From the NCBI RefSeq assembly GCF_000003815.2, contig NC_049994.1:13377039-13441038 (forward strand): DNA of 64,000 nucleotides. Direction: 5' to 3'. Positions 45,550 through 57,520 of the stretch are shown piece after piece. The notes below the pieces were generated by a model. The model did no database searches, had not been told where the DNA came from, and saw nothing but the letters and a program-made list of their open reading frames with translations. The stretch is from Branchiostoma floridae (taxonomy: Eukaryota > Chordata > Leptocardii > Amphioxiformes > Branchiostomatidae). The position numbers and the translations under genes are program-made. Position 1 is the first letter of the stretch, and the number at the start of each line of letters is the position of its first letter.

Positions 45550-46610
45550 AACTTCCCGCCAGGTGTGGTACATCCTCCCCACGTTTGCTCAGGTGTGACA
45601 GGTCTTCTCACCTGAGGTTCGGCGGTGGTGGTAGATCGTTTTCTCCTCTGGACAGGTAGACAAGGTGTGTCTTTCAGCGGGCGAGTTTTCAGGTAAGCCT
45701 GTTGTATTGTGGAGAGTCAAGTAACCAGGTGGTATATCAGTATCAAACGTACATGTGGTGTGGGTATGGGTCAGGTAAACTCACCTGGAAGGAAGGGGGA
45801 GGGTACATGTAGGTATGTGTAGTTACACAAAACATTGCAAAGGTAGGTGAAGAATATCTGATTGTAAAAACAGAGGAACACTGTTAGCTTTATGTTCATT
45901 CAGAGTAACGCTCTTAGTAGGGCAGAATGTTTGCCCCGCCAACTTTGATATCGAATGAATGGGATTTCAAAGAAATACAAGTTGTTACAGAAACTGTGAA
46001 AACAAATCTATCTATATAAGTATTACGTACTATATAACACGTAAAAGTGGCCCAATTCTCCAGAGATGTTGCAACATTGCTTAGATCTAGATGTATATAT
46101 AATAAAGTTTTTACAGATAGTGTGTGTACGTTTACACATTGTACAATGGAATACATCATGGTAAGTTATAGGCAAAGATGGTATCAGTGACAGTGTTTAC
46201 TGGATGTGTGTAAATTGCCAGGTAAATTCTAAGTGACAGTTGATCTCACCTGGAGGTGTGGCCTGGAAGACACTTTCAGTGACAGGTAGACCAGGTGTGT
46301 GCTAAGAAGGGATTCTGTAGGTATTCAAGACACGTACCTTTCTCAAGTTTGAGGAAGAGTGTCAGCCATTTTTTAGGTGATCTGGATGTGTTTTAATGTG
46401 TACAAGAGGTGAGAAAGATATTATTCTTACTGTTTGTGTTAAGTACATAGATAAAGACAATATTACAATAGTTTCTGATTCTAATTTTAATGACTCATGA
46501 AATATTCAAGTTCAACTTCATGGACGAAAGTTTATTGACCCATATCTTACTGAGGAAAGGTGCGTGGTACTTGTGGACAGGTATGCCAGGTGTGTTTGGG
46601 GATATAACAG
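45550..46610 (+). repeat. Cluster of CAGGTGTG / CACCTG motifs
   Basis: CAGGTG or CACCTG occurs repeatedly (about 45560, 45591, 45610, 45729, 45780, 46246, 46294, 46585), often as GACAGGTAGAC(C/A)AGGTGTG. The recurrence of the longer phrase suggests a degenerate repeat. The core is also an E-box bound by ZEB/SNAIL/bHLH factors. Confidence 0.6.
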
Positions 46611-47137
46611 TGAAGAGGAAGTTGTTCTAATGTAGTGTTTTCCTTGAAGTTTGTTTTGTACATTATTTGAGTATCATATAGCATGTTATGCGTGACAGTT
46701 CAGTGTAACTAAATTTGGGGGAAGGGGTTTAGAAAACCAGATCATGGTAATAATAGTGCATCTGTGTCAGTTCCTTTGGTCGTCTGAGAATGATTCAAGC
46801 ATAAGATTTGTAATTTGCATTTTTTGGATGCCCAAAAAATTTTTACCTTTTATTCTCAACAAAAGAGAGTGTTGATTTTAGCACCTGTAATGATATATAT
46901 TGACGACCAACTTATAATTCATCTTTTGTTTTGGTAAGTAGATAGAACAGGAAGGGGAAGTGGTTTGCTTTCTCAGTATTAACTATTATTAAGGTGTGCT
47001 AATTACGTGTATCTTACCAATGGTCAGCATTGTTGGAAAGGGAAAGATTCCATATCAAATTGTTTCATTCTAAAGCAAGAACTTTAAATTTGTACATGTA
47101 CTTGTAAATCCTGCACTGACTAAAAACTGTGTTATAC

Positions 47138-47210
47138 TTTTTTTTTTTTTTTTTTTTTTTTTATACTTATTACTACTTATATACTTATATATATACTTAT
47201 AGCGATATAT
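47138..47210 (+). repeat. Poly-T (25) followed by TATACTTAT units
   Basis: An uninterrupted run of about 25 T is followed by several TACTTATATA-type units. It could be a retro-element tail read on the minus strand, but no element body is recognisable. Confidence 0.85.
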
Positions 47211-48296
47211 TGATACAACAGACGGTAAACCCGATAGTGAGTGTGTTTCAGTGTGAGTGATATTAGCTCTTGCTAAGGGGATTATTTACAGTTGATAAAA
47301 AATCTCAAATATGTCCCCAAATTTAGGAATCACAGCCTTGATCTATCATCAATTTTTATCATATTATTATATAATTCTTACTTTCTAAATTCTACACATT
47401 CTACACAGTTAAGTAATATTTTCCTTCAGGCAATCCTCCTGATTTCTGTTACTATGGCAACCAAGATGCCGTGTTTATACCTGTTAATTAACCTGTTTGA
47501 ACACGTGTGTGCCGTAAGGTCGCAGGTGTGTGATTACTACATGTCGGTAAATATTGAATGATAGCAAACGGCAAGCCTTTTGTCTCAAGTGATAAATGTT
47601 TGGTAGGTATATGGCACTGTAGTTAAAGCATCCTTTTGACTGCCTTTTCATTTGATCTGTTTGAATATTAAGGTACTGGAATTCATTGGAACAAGTTTCA
47701 AGAAGTCGCTATGTTCTACCATTCCAGCTACATTGGATTGTAATTGATAGGTTTAGATTTTAATTTGTTAAGGTTTAAAGGTAATAAATTTTGTAGTCTA
47801 AGAAACCGTAGAATGCAAGGTTCGAGCAAGGACATCTGTTCAACCCACAAAAGCCAGGTGTGCGACAAACACTAAAACCCTAAGTCTGACTACGTGAGCA
47901 CATATTTGAACAAGCTTTCCATCGTCAAGAAATCCGTCTGGCAGATTTCAGCTTTTATTTTCCAAAGTCTAGGCGGTAACTTCAGGAGGAGGGGCTGGGA
48001 ATTGATCGGAAAAGAAGAACCACCCCATTTTGTCTCCTGAACACTGAGTCAGTTGAAGCTGAGTGATGTAAGAAATGCGAAAAATGCTTTTGTGGAAGAG
48101 ATTTCACTGGAAGGTTTTCTATGCTTTGGGACACAAAGGCCCTCTCTGTGACCTGCACCATAGACATTCCTCCCAAAGGGTAGATGCATTAATGCAAAGT
48201 CTGAAGACAACAAGCCCAAGACTACAAAAGTACAAGAATAGAAGAAAAAGGCCAACCGGCAAAACTCCTGTCTGTTTTGTACTGGTACACAAAGGC

Positions 48297-49000
48297 ATTG
48301 AGAAGTAGGTATAGATGTCTTGGCGAGTCCTCCAATTTGAGTGACTTTTATCAAGGTGGGCCCCTTTTTGACTTCTTCCTTTGTGTTTGAAAAATTACTC
48401 TCTGGCAGATTCAAAGAATTGTTCCTTATTACATATTAGATTAAGTATTGAGAACAAAGTAAAAACGTCTTTGTGTGAGTCCTCTAATTTTCAATGTCCG
48501 TTATCAAGGTCGGTCACTCCATCCTTTAATTCTTTCAAAATTTAGTCTCTGATGGATATGAAGAATTGTTCCTTATTAGATTAGGCATTGAGAAGTAAGC
48601 ATAAACGTCTTTGTGCGAGTCCTCCAATTTTCAGTGGCCATTATCAAGGTCGGTCACTTCTTCTGTTTATTCTTTTTAAAAATACGCTTTTGTGGATTCA
48701 AAGAATTGTTCCTTATTAGATTAGGCATTGAGTATGCACAAATGTCTTTGTGTGAGTCCTTTAATTTTCAGTGACCGTTATCCGGTCACTTCTTCTTTTT
48801 ATTGATTTATTCTTAAAAAATTACTCTGATGGATCGAAAGAATTGTTCCTTATTAGATTAGACGGTAAGAAGTAAGTAAAAACATCTTTGTGTGAGTCCT
48901 CCAATATTCAATGTCCATTGGCAAGGTTGGTCACTTCTTCCTGATGGATGCAAAGAATAGATCCTTATTCATTATTGGATAAAGCCTAGAGAATATGACA
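48297..49000 (+). repeat. Tandem repeat, five units of about 140 bp
   Basis: Each unit has GTCTTTGTGTGAGTCCTC, then ATTTTCAGTG, ATTATCAAGGTCGGTCAC, GAATTGTTCCTTATTAGATT and an AGAAGTAAG joint. The GAGTCC cores lie near 48325, 48477, 48617, 48754 and 48894. Identity is moderate and falls at the edges. Confidence 0.9.
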
Positions 49001-50322
49001 AAGGAGGAAACTGGTATTATTGAAAGTTCATGTACATTTTAAGTTCAATATCAATTAGGATTTTATCATGGTCATTACTGATCAAAGGAGGCCATATATG
49101 ACATATTAAGATCTAATTTTGTAAGATTATATATTCAGTACTTCTGTTTGTCTTGAAAAAAGTTATACATATCATGCTTTATAGGAAATGACAAACAATA
49201 TGTCATCACTTGTGCTAAAAACAGCTTTTCCCGGCATACATGGTTAACTCAGCAGATGACCTATTTTAAGAACTATTTCAAGGTGTGTGGCTCCAAAAAG
49301 TGTTTTTCTTTATGCTTGACTTTTATTGTAAACCTCCTTTTGCTTTAGTTTATGCAAATAGAAGAATAAATAGACTGTAGCATAGCTTCTTGTTGATGCA
49401 TGAAAACTTGCTTTATGTAACTTCCTGTTGGTGTGTATAGTAAACTGTACTGTAAATTTATTTGAAGTTTGTGGGACTTAAATTTAAAGGAGTTGCTTGC
49501 ATACAGTGTTGAAAGTCATTGGCTGAACAAACAGTAATCTGACAAAGCTTGATAAGCAAATGTCTGCCTTGTGAAGAGTTTTGCTCTAACTGGAAAAACT
49601 TTTAGATAAAACCACTTTGAACATTTTATGATTTACAGTTCTTCACATGACACATGGAGAATGGAAAAGAAGGTCTTATTTTTTTCTATTCCAAATTTCT
49701 AGTATAATGTTATCAAATCAATTGTTATAATCTAGTAGTCCACATACTTTTCAAAATCCAAATTACAGATCTAGCAAAAACGAATTTGCCACGTCTCTAG
49801 TTTTTAAATGTAGATTAACTTGCTCCATTCCCAGATAAGCCTGAACTTTGGAATAAAGGCCTGTACTTGACACAGGTGTGCAGACTGAATGCTGTAATTA
49901 CTCTAAGCCACTCTCAAATTTCCGCATGCTGTACATGGTTTCTCCTGTTTCTTGTTGCTATAGTAACCCTACCTGTGAAAGGAAGCTGAACAGATGTATT
50001 CTCTGTTCTTAGAAATCAAATTTCACAACAGTGCCTTTGTGACATTTGAGAACACCAAAATGTGCTGTAATTCCAGGTGTGTTAGTGGTAAAGGGGGTTG
50101 GTTTTATAAGCTGCATTACTTTGAAGAATACATGTACATCTACAGGAATGACATTTTAGGAAGGTGATGACTAAAGATGGGGATGTGGAATTTAATCAGA
50201 GAGGACATAGTTCTACTTTGGAAAAAGCTGAAGAGGAATTTTAAATTGTGCCCTACAATGTCCAAGTCAAATCTATCTCCTGTGGCCCTCTACTCTAGGA
50301 AAACAACTAGTCCTGCTGTGAC

Positions 50323-50345
50323 CAAGGAGCTTTAAAAGCTCCTTG
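50323..50345. repeat. 23-bp near-perfect palindrome (CAAGGAGCTTT)
   Basis: The 11-bp arms CAAGGAGCTTT and AAAGCTCCTTG surround a single A. The same arms recur at 61.56 kb. Confidence 0.9.
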
Positions 50346-50866
50346 CTGAGACCAATGTCTACAACAACATGCGGTAATTCTTTTGAGCTATGAGAACTTA
50401 AGTGTGTAGAGAGCTCAGTCATAAAAACTCCCTGAGAGAGCAAATTTTATTTGTTTCTCACTCTCAGCAACAAAGTTACCAAAGTTTGAAACCATACTTA
50501 TAGTAAGTTGTACAGCTAACATTCAGTAGTATTGAAACATTCAGTCTAGAGATGAAGCAAGTGTCAGTTATGATGTATTAAAAACAAGTCCCACTTGCCA
50601 GTACTTGTGTTGCCAGGGAAAGTTGAAGCTAATGGTACAGAACAGATCTATTTGCTTTCACAGTTCTGGTCCAGAACCAGGACATGGTAACATGGGATTG
50701 GCACTATTCACTCACACCAGGAGTCTGCTAGTCATCTGGTCTGCACTCGCAGGAACTGTAAATCTTCAGATATTTGTTTTGGTAGCTTCTCCGACTTTTT
50801 AAAGTTCTCCAGAAACCACCACAAACTCTAACAAAAGTCTTGATTTTCATCATCATAACAACTGAC

Positions 50867-50895
50867 CAGTCAGTCAGTCAGTCAGTCAGTCAGTC
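50867..50895 (+). repeat. (CAGT)7 microsatellite
   Basis: There are seven uninterrupted tetranucleotide units. The regions 49.0-50.3 and 50.9-51.0 kb on either side show no other feature. Confidence 0.97.
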
Positions 50896-51039
50896 CCATA
50901 ACTGATGAGTAGGGGTCATAATTTTGGTCAAGTAGATTTGCAATTTGAGTCAGACATACATTTTATTTTTGATTTAACATTTTAAATGCATCTTGACATG
51001 TGTCCTACATAAGCTAGAGATTGTGTTTGCAAGACTGTA

Positions 51040-51180
51040 AGAGGGTCCCCATGGGGGTCCTGGCAATACTTTACGCAGAATTCAGAGGCATACACTATGT
51101 ATTATGCTAAAATCAAGGAAGGCAATTACGCAAAATTTGGTTGCCTCGCTACGAATTACACTAGACGTTTGTAGGTACGA
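51040..51180 (-). repeat. Dispersed repeat, inverted relative to 57.4 kb copy
   Basis: On the minus strand this reads CGTAATTCGTAGCGAGGC, then TAATTGCCTTCCTTGATTT, then CCCCCATGGGGACC. The plus strand at 57.39-57.52 kb has the same order with substitutions. Confidence 0.6.
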
Positions 51181-52404
51181 ATTACAGGGGATAAAACGGG
51201 CTGCCTACAGAAGAGAGCATACAGACCCTCCTACACGTGTGGCGGACATTATGGGCCCTCAGCCCAGTAGCAGCAGTTGGGGTCAGGTTTTGGGTTGCTT
51301 ACAGATCAATTGCCAGATGTTGAAGTTCATGTCAAACTCAGCAGGTCCTTGATTCATTAACTCCAGAGTCCCTGTGGAGTTAGTTAAAGTTTTACAGTTA
51401 AGTCTAGCAGGCTGCCTAATCTTCAAGCAGATGTTAGAAATTAGAGGCTCCCCAGGTGAAGAATGTAGTTCAGTCTCTTGTGGATGTTCTTGGCACGGTA
51501 TGGTCAACAGTAATGTAGAGTAAAACAGTCAGACTTTAAGGTGTAGTGGTATCTTTGCCAACTTTCAGTCTGACTTATTGACCCACAAGTACCTTATCAC
51601 TAAGTGCTAAGGTATTACCTATTGTCTTACATTTTATATGATATTGAACAATAGTTTTAATAATTCATAATTTTGCAGAAGCTCATTAGAATCACATAAA
51701 GTAGCAGCTTTGTTCTATTTGCTTCTGTTAGCCAAAGAGAGTGCTGAAATTAAATGTAAAGCCGAAATGGTGCATTTTGTGTTAAGTGTAGCCAACATTC
51801 TTGTATTTAGCGTCATGTGCACCTAGTGCCTTCTTGAATTTAGTGTAACTGTAAGTGTGATGGGGATCCCCCCCATGCAGACCCTCATAACATTTAAGGC
51901 TCTTTATAGAGCTTCATCTCCTTGTGTGGAAATATGATACATGATCTTCCTTACATGATGACACTGTTAATGGAGTTTTGCCATCACCAATAATAACTGC
52001 CCCATCTGTTTACTAACAGAACTGTCTGGATAGTAAAAGCATGGACTCAGATGTCAGGAAGTTTTTACAATCATCGGGGACATTTGATGTTATGTCTTAA
52101 GATTATGAGGATTGTCACTACTATGAAAACAGTTTTCCAACATTTTGTAATGGTTGCTAGGTTACTTTTTGAAAACAATTTCACCAGGGCAGCTGGTAGA
52201 ACTTTTAGTGGTTGTTAAAAAGAAAACGCCAATATTCTTGTTGCTTTGTCCTCCATTGCATTACTACAAATGTTCACGTCCTTACTACCCCATCTGCGAA
52301 ATTAGTTCTAGTGAACTGTATTCATTTACTCCATCCGAAGGAGTCAAAAGATGTAATGAAAAGGCACTGGAGTAGGTAGTCTGTGTAACGCAAACTTTCC
52401 AAGG

Positions 52405-52470
52405 CTGATTGGCCCCTCCTCTTGGGCGCGGCAATGTAGGATGGGCCAATAAGAAGCACGATTAAATCAG
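52405..52470. promoter_or_regulatory. Isolated pair of opposed CCAAT boxes with GC-rich core
   Basis: GATTGGCCCCTCC (inverted CCAAT) and GGGCCAATAAG flank GGGCGCGGC within about 45 bp. It resembles a small promoter in a CpG-poor neighbourhood. No exon is identifiable next to it. Confidence 0.25.
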
Positions 52471-54276
52471 GCTATGGAGTAGGAGGCTGTCAGAAGAAAA
52501 CAGCCAGTCACAAAACTTATCAATTGCCCACTCATCATCTGCTTGGAGATAACTGTATTTTGGGCAACAGTCCTTGAGGCGGCTGTCACATGATAGAGGG
52601 AGAATAGCTAGCTGGCCAGGCTCGGCTTCAAACTCAGTCTGAAGGATTCACGTAGCAATACAGCCAGTGTCCGCCCGTTATTTATAGGTTGCCAGGCCCC
52701 TTTTACTATTGTGATATGGAGTAACTGATAAGGTAGATTTATAGGTGAAAGATATGCTTGCTTCTCTTCCGAGTTCGAAACTTAGCAACCGTCTGAAGAT
52801 TAGGAAATTTGGTGTGGAGCTGGCCTGAAACTGACCACGTGGGCCTCAATAGCTTGTAGACCATCTTGAACATACAGAAATTTTGTTTGCCTTTCTGTGG
52901 TCCAGTTGGTGTAAGGAGTTAGAAACCACAAAACAGACCTGTATACAAGTTAACTCTTTGGTGTGCAGCGGAGCATACCCACTGTTTGGAAACAGGGGGG
53001 ACTTGCTTGATCAGGTTTCACAGAACACCTGTACTACTTGTAATGCCACAGCACCCCTTTTGTTGTATTGGACTGTTCTGAAAATTAGATCCTTCGATTG
53101 CTGAAATATTTTTGGGTGGTAAGGTTGTTTTTTTCCTAGGAGTAGAATAGATCTTAGAATTTGATGAAACATCATAAATTTTTAATCAAAATTTTAAAAA
53201 TCATATCATACCACTTTTTGTAATTCAGTTCAGATGAGGCAATGGAAACATACCTTGAAAACCTGCTTTGAATATTGGCCTTGGACTTAGAGTGGTGAAG
53301 AAAAGCTCTAGTGACTGAAAAACAATCTATTTCTTATAAGAAAAGGTGTCCTTCTAGTATTTCTCCAAGGGCATTGAGATCGTTAATCCACAATTCCCCA
53401 TCTCCAAGTTTGTACGAATTCCTTTTTCCTCATTTACTTCCTTCCGTGTTCTAAACCCCATTTAGATTGAGAGAAAACCATATGTGAACGAAGCACCAAA
53501 GCCGCACATCTACTTAGAGATTATGTGGCGATGTTGTGGTGAACTTGATTGACAGGTGGGTGGGGCCCATCCTGAGACATCAGGATCTCGGCCATCCCTG
53601 TACAGGTGATGAGCAATAAGTCAGGAATGTTGGGTGGGGATGACACAGTGCCCTTGTAGCAAGTATTACTGTAGACCACAAAATTGTTCCAGTGTGAGAT
53701 CTCTGCAAAGGGCACTGTAGACTGTTGTAGTGAGTTCATTATGTCAAATTGCAATCTGAGAATGACAGCAGTATTAAGTGTATTCTTTTAAAAACAGGTA
53801 AAGCTATTACTAATAGTATCCTCATGATGATCCCACAATGCAAACTTTGAACTTAACTGACAAACTCAATAAATTATCTAACATTATTTAAAGTCCCTTT
53901 ATTTATTCTTATTGATGCTGTATATATGGAAAGACAGTTTAATAGAAACTATGGGAAACTATGTTTTTTTATTCAGAGTACTGTATATCCTGTGTAACTG
54001 TTTCTAGTAGTGTTGAGTTCATTTTGATATTCCACTGTGGCAGTAACCCAAACAGGCACAAGGTTGTTTCAGTAATATAAAGCAAGTGAAAAACAGTGTT
54101 TTGGTGCGGAAGTGAAGAAAGCCATAGTTCCTCTGTCCTTATAATCTGTTTCTAGTACAAGTAACCTTGATACTTCATAGGGCCAGATCATCCATGCATT
54201 CATGTTCCGTAAGGCAGACCCGTATGGCAGTTCTGTACAGCAGTTCCATATGACAGACACCAAGCAGTGTCCATAT

Positions 54277-54444
54277 ACTATGAAAAAGGTGTGGTACTAT
54301 TTTAATTTTTTTAATGCAAATTTTTCATAGTACTACACTTTTTTCAGAGTACCACACGTTTTTCATATTACCACACTTTTCTGTACTATGTGGGTATAAT
54401 TACAGTAATTAAAGGGCTCCTGTTGACTAAGGGGTAGTGGCCAT
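54277..54444 (+). repeat. Dispersed repeat with inverted TATGAAAAA...GTGTGGTACTAT, copy 1
   Basis: CTATGAAAAAGGTGTGGTACTAT is followed by its inverted forms (CATAGTACTACAC, GTACCACACGTTTTTCATA), then TACAGTAATT and TAGTGGCCATG. Copy 2 is at 59.8 kb. Confidence 0.75.
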
Positions 54445-55766
54445 GTTCTAACTCTCAGTAATGGATGCCACATATTTGACAGTAACTCATCCCTGTGTGT
54501 GGACAGTGACCTAGTTTTCTTGGCATGTCAACTTCTGTTTACAAAACCTTGGACAAGGTGGGGATACTGTAAGCTGGCTGAAACTCTAGACTCTACCCAA
54601 GTTGGTTGTTCTCCCAAGGTGTGCTCACTTTCATTGATTACTAATTGGTGTCTCGAAATAGGTATGGTTTTTAATTTTTTCAGTGGTTATTTCCACCCCT
54701 TTATCCAAAGGGCATGTCTGTCATTCAATGCGTCCTTTTCTCTGTGTTTCTACAATTTACAACATACACATTACTGCATTGTGAGAATGGAAGGTAAGGG
54801 GCTGAAGTCTGTCTTCTTTGATTGTTTTGTTTCCCTTCTTACCTCATCGGATAGCACTTACTATGAAGTTTTTTTTGCTCAACCATTCCCCTCTCATACA
54901 CCCCTTTCCCCCTCAGACCTGACTATCAAACTTTGCTCCTGAGGTTATTGATAACTGTACTGACAAAAGATTCCATATCCAGTTGCTTGAGTAATTGCTT
55001 TTTGATGTATCTTACTACCTGTATGTCTAACCTTCATCGAAATACCAGACAAAGATCTATAGGTAGCTTTGTAGACTATGATTATATCTGAGGAAATGAT
55101 ACAGATTGGTGTAAGAGCTACCTGTGCAATAGATTACCTAGTCATTGTCCTTTGTTGCTGGGTATGGAAGTGATCATGACTGTCGGGGAAGTGTGGTTAT
55201 TGTTTCATTGTGTTTGAGGAAGCAATCATTGGGTAATTGTAGGAAGTTCTGCAGTATGGGATGGAAGCTGGGTAGACACTAGACAGGTACTAGATAGACT
55301 CATAGAGCCAGAGGCAGGTTGTTGATGTCAGTGTGCATAGTGGTTGGGAAGAAAAAAAGTCAAAGTCAAGCCAACTTTGTACTGCCACAAGCCATTGTTC
55401 TACAAAATTACCAGCCCTAAGGTATCGAGAAGTCTGCACATCTCATACAAGTGATGGCATGCACGGTAAGGTAAAAACAATTCCTATTTCCTTTATGTAC
55501 TTCTTTTTGGTACAGAGATTTGTAAGAAACTTGTAGAAAGTAGAAGAAATCTTGAAATCGTTTGGCTAAGGAGTTAGCCAACCTAGTAGAAATCAGGAAC
55601 TTTACATAATGAAGCGATATTGGGCAAACTTTTTTTCCACCCAGCATCTGCTTGGATATTACAAAGACTGTTCAGTGGCCAATACCAGAGCATTTCTGTA
55701 TATGGTAGTAATGACTAATCAAGTCACTGCCTGTTTATTGTTGTGTAATGTTCTGGTTGTCAGTTA

Positions 55767-56135
55767 GGCCCAATCTATACACAGTTTTTACCGATATCGG
55801 TGGATGTGTCGGGAGGGATCTGGAACGCTGGCCGCGGGACACCCGTGGCGCTTGCAGTCATAAACAGCTATATAGCCTAATGAGCCCGCGTTGTATGCTA
55901 ATGAGCCTTCCCGAAGTCGGGACACATCTACACGCGCGCGGAAGCTGTCGGGGACCCCTGCTAAGCTATCGGGGACCCCTGCTAAGCTTTCGTACGAATG
56001 GTCCGGACCTTTCGGGAGAAATTTTCCCGATATCGTAATGGCGATATAGCAGTTCCATCTAGATGATGAAAAAAAGCTGTCGGCGAATGGTTGTAGGCTC
56101 GCCGATATCGGGAAAAACTGTGTGTAGATCGTGCC
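55767..56135. mobile_element. Harbinger-like MITE, copy 2 (369 bp)
   Basis: It begins GGCCCAATCTATACACAG, ends with the inverted counterpart, and is flanked by TTA on both sides (55764-55766 and 56136-56138). A TWA-type target duplication fits PIF/Harbinger elements. Compared with copy 1 it has an internal tandem duplication of a CGGGGACCCCTGCTAAGC-containing segment. Confidence 0.9.
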
Positions 56136-56448
56136 TTAGAGGAAACAATCCGTCCTGGGTTACAGGAAGTGGTGGTGGTGGACTGGTTTTGCCAGTCTGT
56201 CTACAGTGCTTATCATGGAGCCAGTGAATAATGAAGATATATGCAGATGTGCTACACTCTGTGACAGAAAACTACAAATCTGGCATTTGGAGGTAAACAA
56301 AGGGAAAATTTGTAAGTGATCCACTTTTGTTGTTTCATTGTGGAAGGCGGTTCACTGTTTCTGTTTTAGTTGAGTTTTCTGTTAATATGTTCTTTCCTAT
56401 AACTCAAGACCTTTTTGATAGATTTGTTCAAATCCAGATCACAAACCC

Positions 56449-56509
56449 AGCGCGCAACCGACCATGCCAAAAGGCTCAAAGCCGTTTGGCATGGTCGGTT
56501 GGCAGCGCT
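56449..56509. repeat. 61-nt hairpin with a perfect 17-bp stem
   Basis: CAACCGACCATGCCAAA (56455-56471) pairs exactly with TTTGGCATGGTCGGTTG (56485-56501) around a 13-nt loop. Outer AGCGC and GCGCT also pair. It could be a recent small inverted duplication, a minimal fold-back element or an RNA hairpin. The perfect pairing argues against an old conserved RNA. Confidence 0.9.
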
Positions 56510-57384
56510 TGAATCCCACTGTTACAGTAGTATTTTGGGGAAGGGTTGCTTTTCATTCTGATTAATCCCTCTATTTTTACTTACCACCCCTTTAGCCTAT
56601 TAGGCAAAGTAGTCTGCGATGACTGGCAAAATTTTGAATTTTATTACAGTTTAAAAAACTGTGTATCTAACAGAAGAAGTTTGTTGCTGTTAAGAATTGT
56701 CCTGTTGTAATAGTACTCTACACTGATTACCTCAAAAGGCAGGGATAATTTGATTCATTTACCCTTGTCAGTTATCATTATCTATGTTCAAATTCACTAC
56801 CTGTACCACTGTCTGTTACACAGTCTAAATTCTATAATCTGAGAATTTCACTGTTAAACATTGCTGATGAAATGTTTTGGTTAACTTGTTTGTTATCGTT
56901 TAGTCCTATAATGTACTTCAAATGCTTCTAGGACAGCTTGTACAGCTACCACTACCATCTACCACTCAATAATTCCCACATTTTTATTTAATCAGGCTTT
57001 CTAAGCTTGATAATCGATAAAATTAGGAATCTGATCATGGCATTACTCTACTCTGATAAATCTGTCCATTGTATGAGGTTTTAGAGAAATTAGACGGATT
57101 AGTTTTCCAGTCTCTTAAAAGATTTTCCAGCTCATATGATACCAAGCCTAGGCAGCGAAGTGTCTCAAATGTGTAGTGTGGCGTTACACCTATTTTCCTG
57201 CCCAGTACGCTTTTAGGCTAATTGTTTTCATGTGATGTAGCTTAGCATCTGGAGCAGGAAAAAACTATATACCAGGCATGTAGATCAAATTTGAAAATTC
57301 TTATGTGATATCAGAGGGTCTGTATACCCAATTTCCATATGGAATGGCAATCTATATTTGATTTGATATTGGTACGGCACAGCA

Positions 57385-57520
57385 TCTCATTCACGTAATT
57401 TGTAGCGAGGCGAGTTAATTTTGAGCAATTGCTTTCCTTGATTTCAGCGTAACATGTATAACATGTAAGGAGTTCTTCTGTATTCAGTGTAAACCCCCAT
57501 GCAGACCCCTATATCGGATT
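57385..57520 (+). repeat. Dispersed repeat, partner of the 51.1 kb copy
   Basis: CGTAATTTGTAGCGAGGC, TGAGCAATTGCTTTCCTTGATTT and AAACCCCCATGCAGACCCC match the minus strand at 51.04-51.18 kb in order. A diverged tail (CCCCCATGCAGACCC) also lies at 51.87 kb. Confidence 0.6.

Noticed and set aside
53521..53754. 77-codon minus-strand ORF
   Set aside because: It looks mildly protein-like but has no recognisable domain, splice signal or neighbouring exon.
54499..54942. 147-codon plus-strand frame
   Set aside because: It begins at GTG, has no domain or splice context, and its composition is that of T-rich intron sequence. A frame this long is expected by chance in 64 kb.
55748..56038. 96-codon plus-strand frame
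   Set aside because: It lies almost entirely within the Harbinger-like MITE copy 2.
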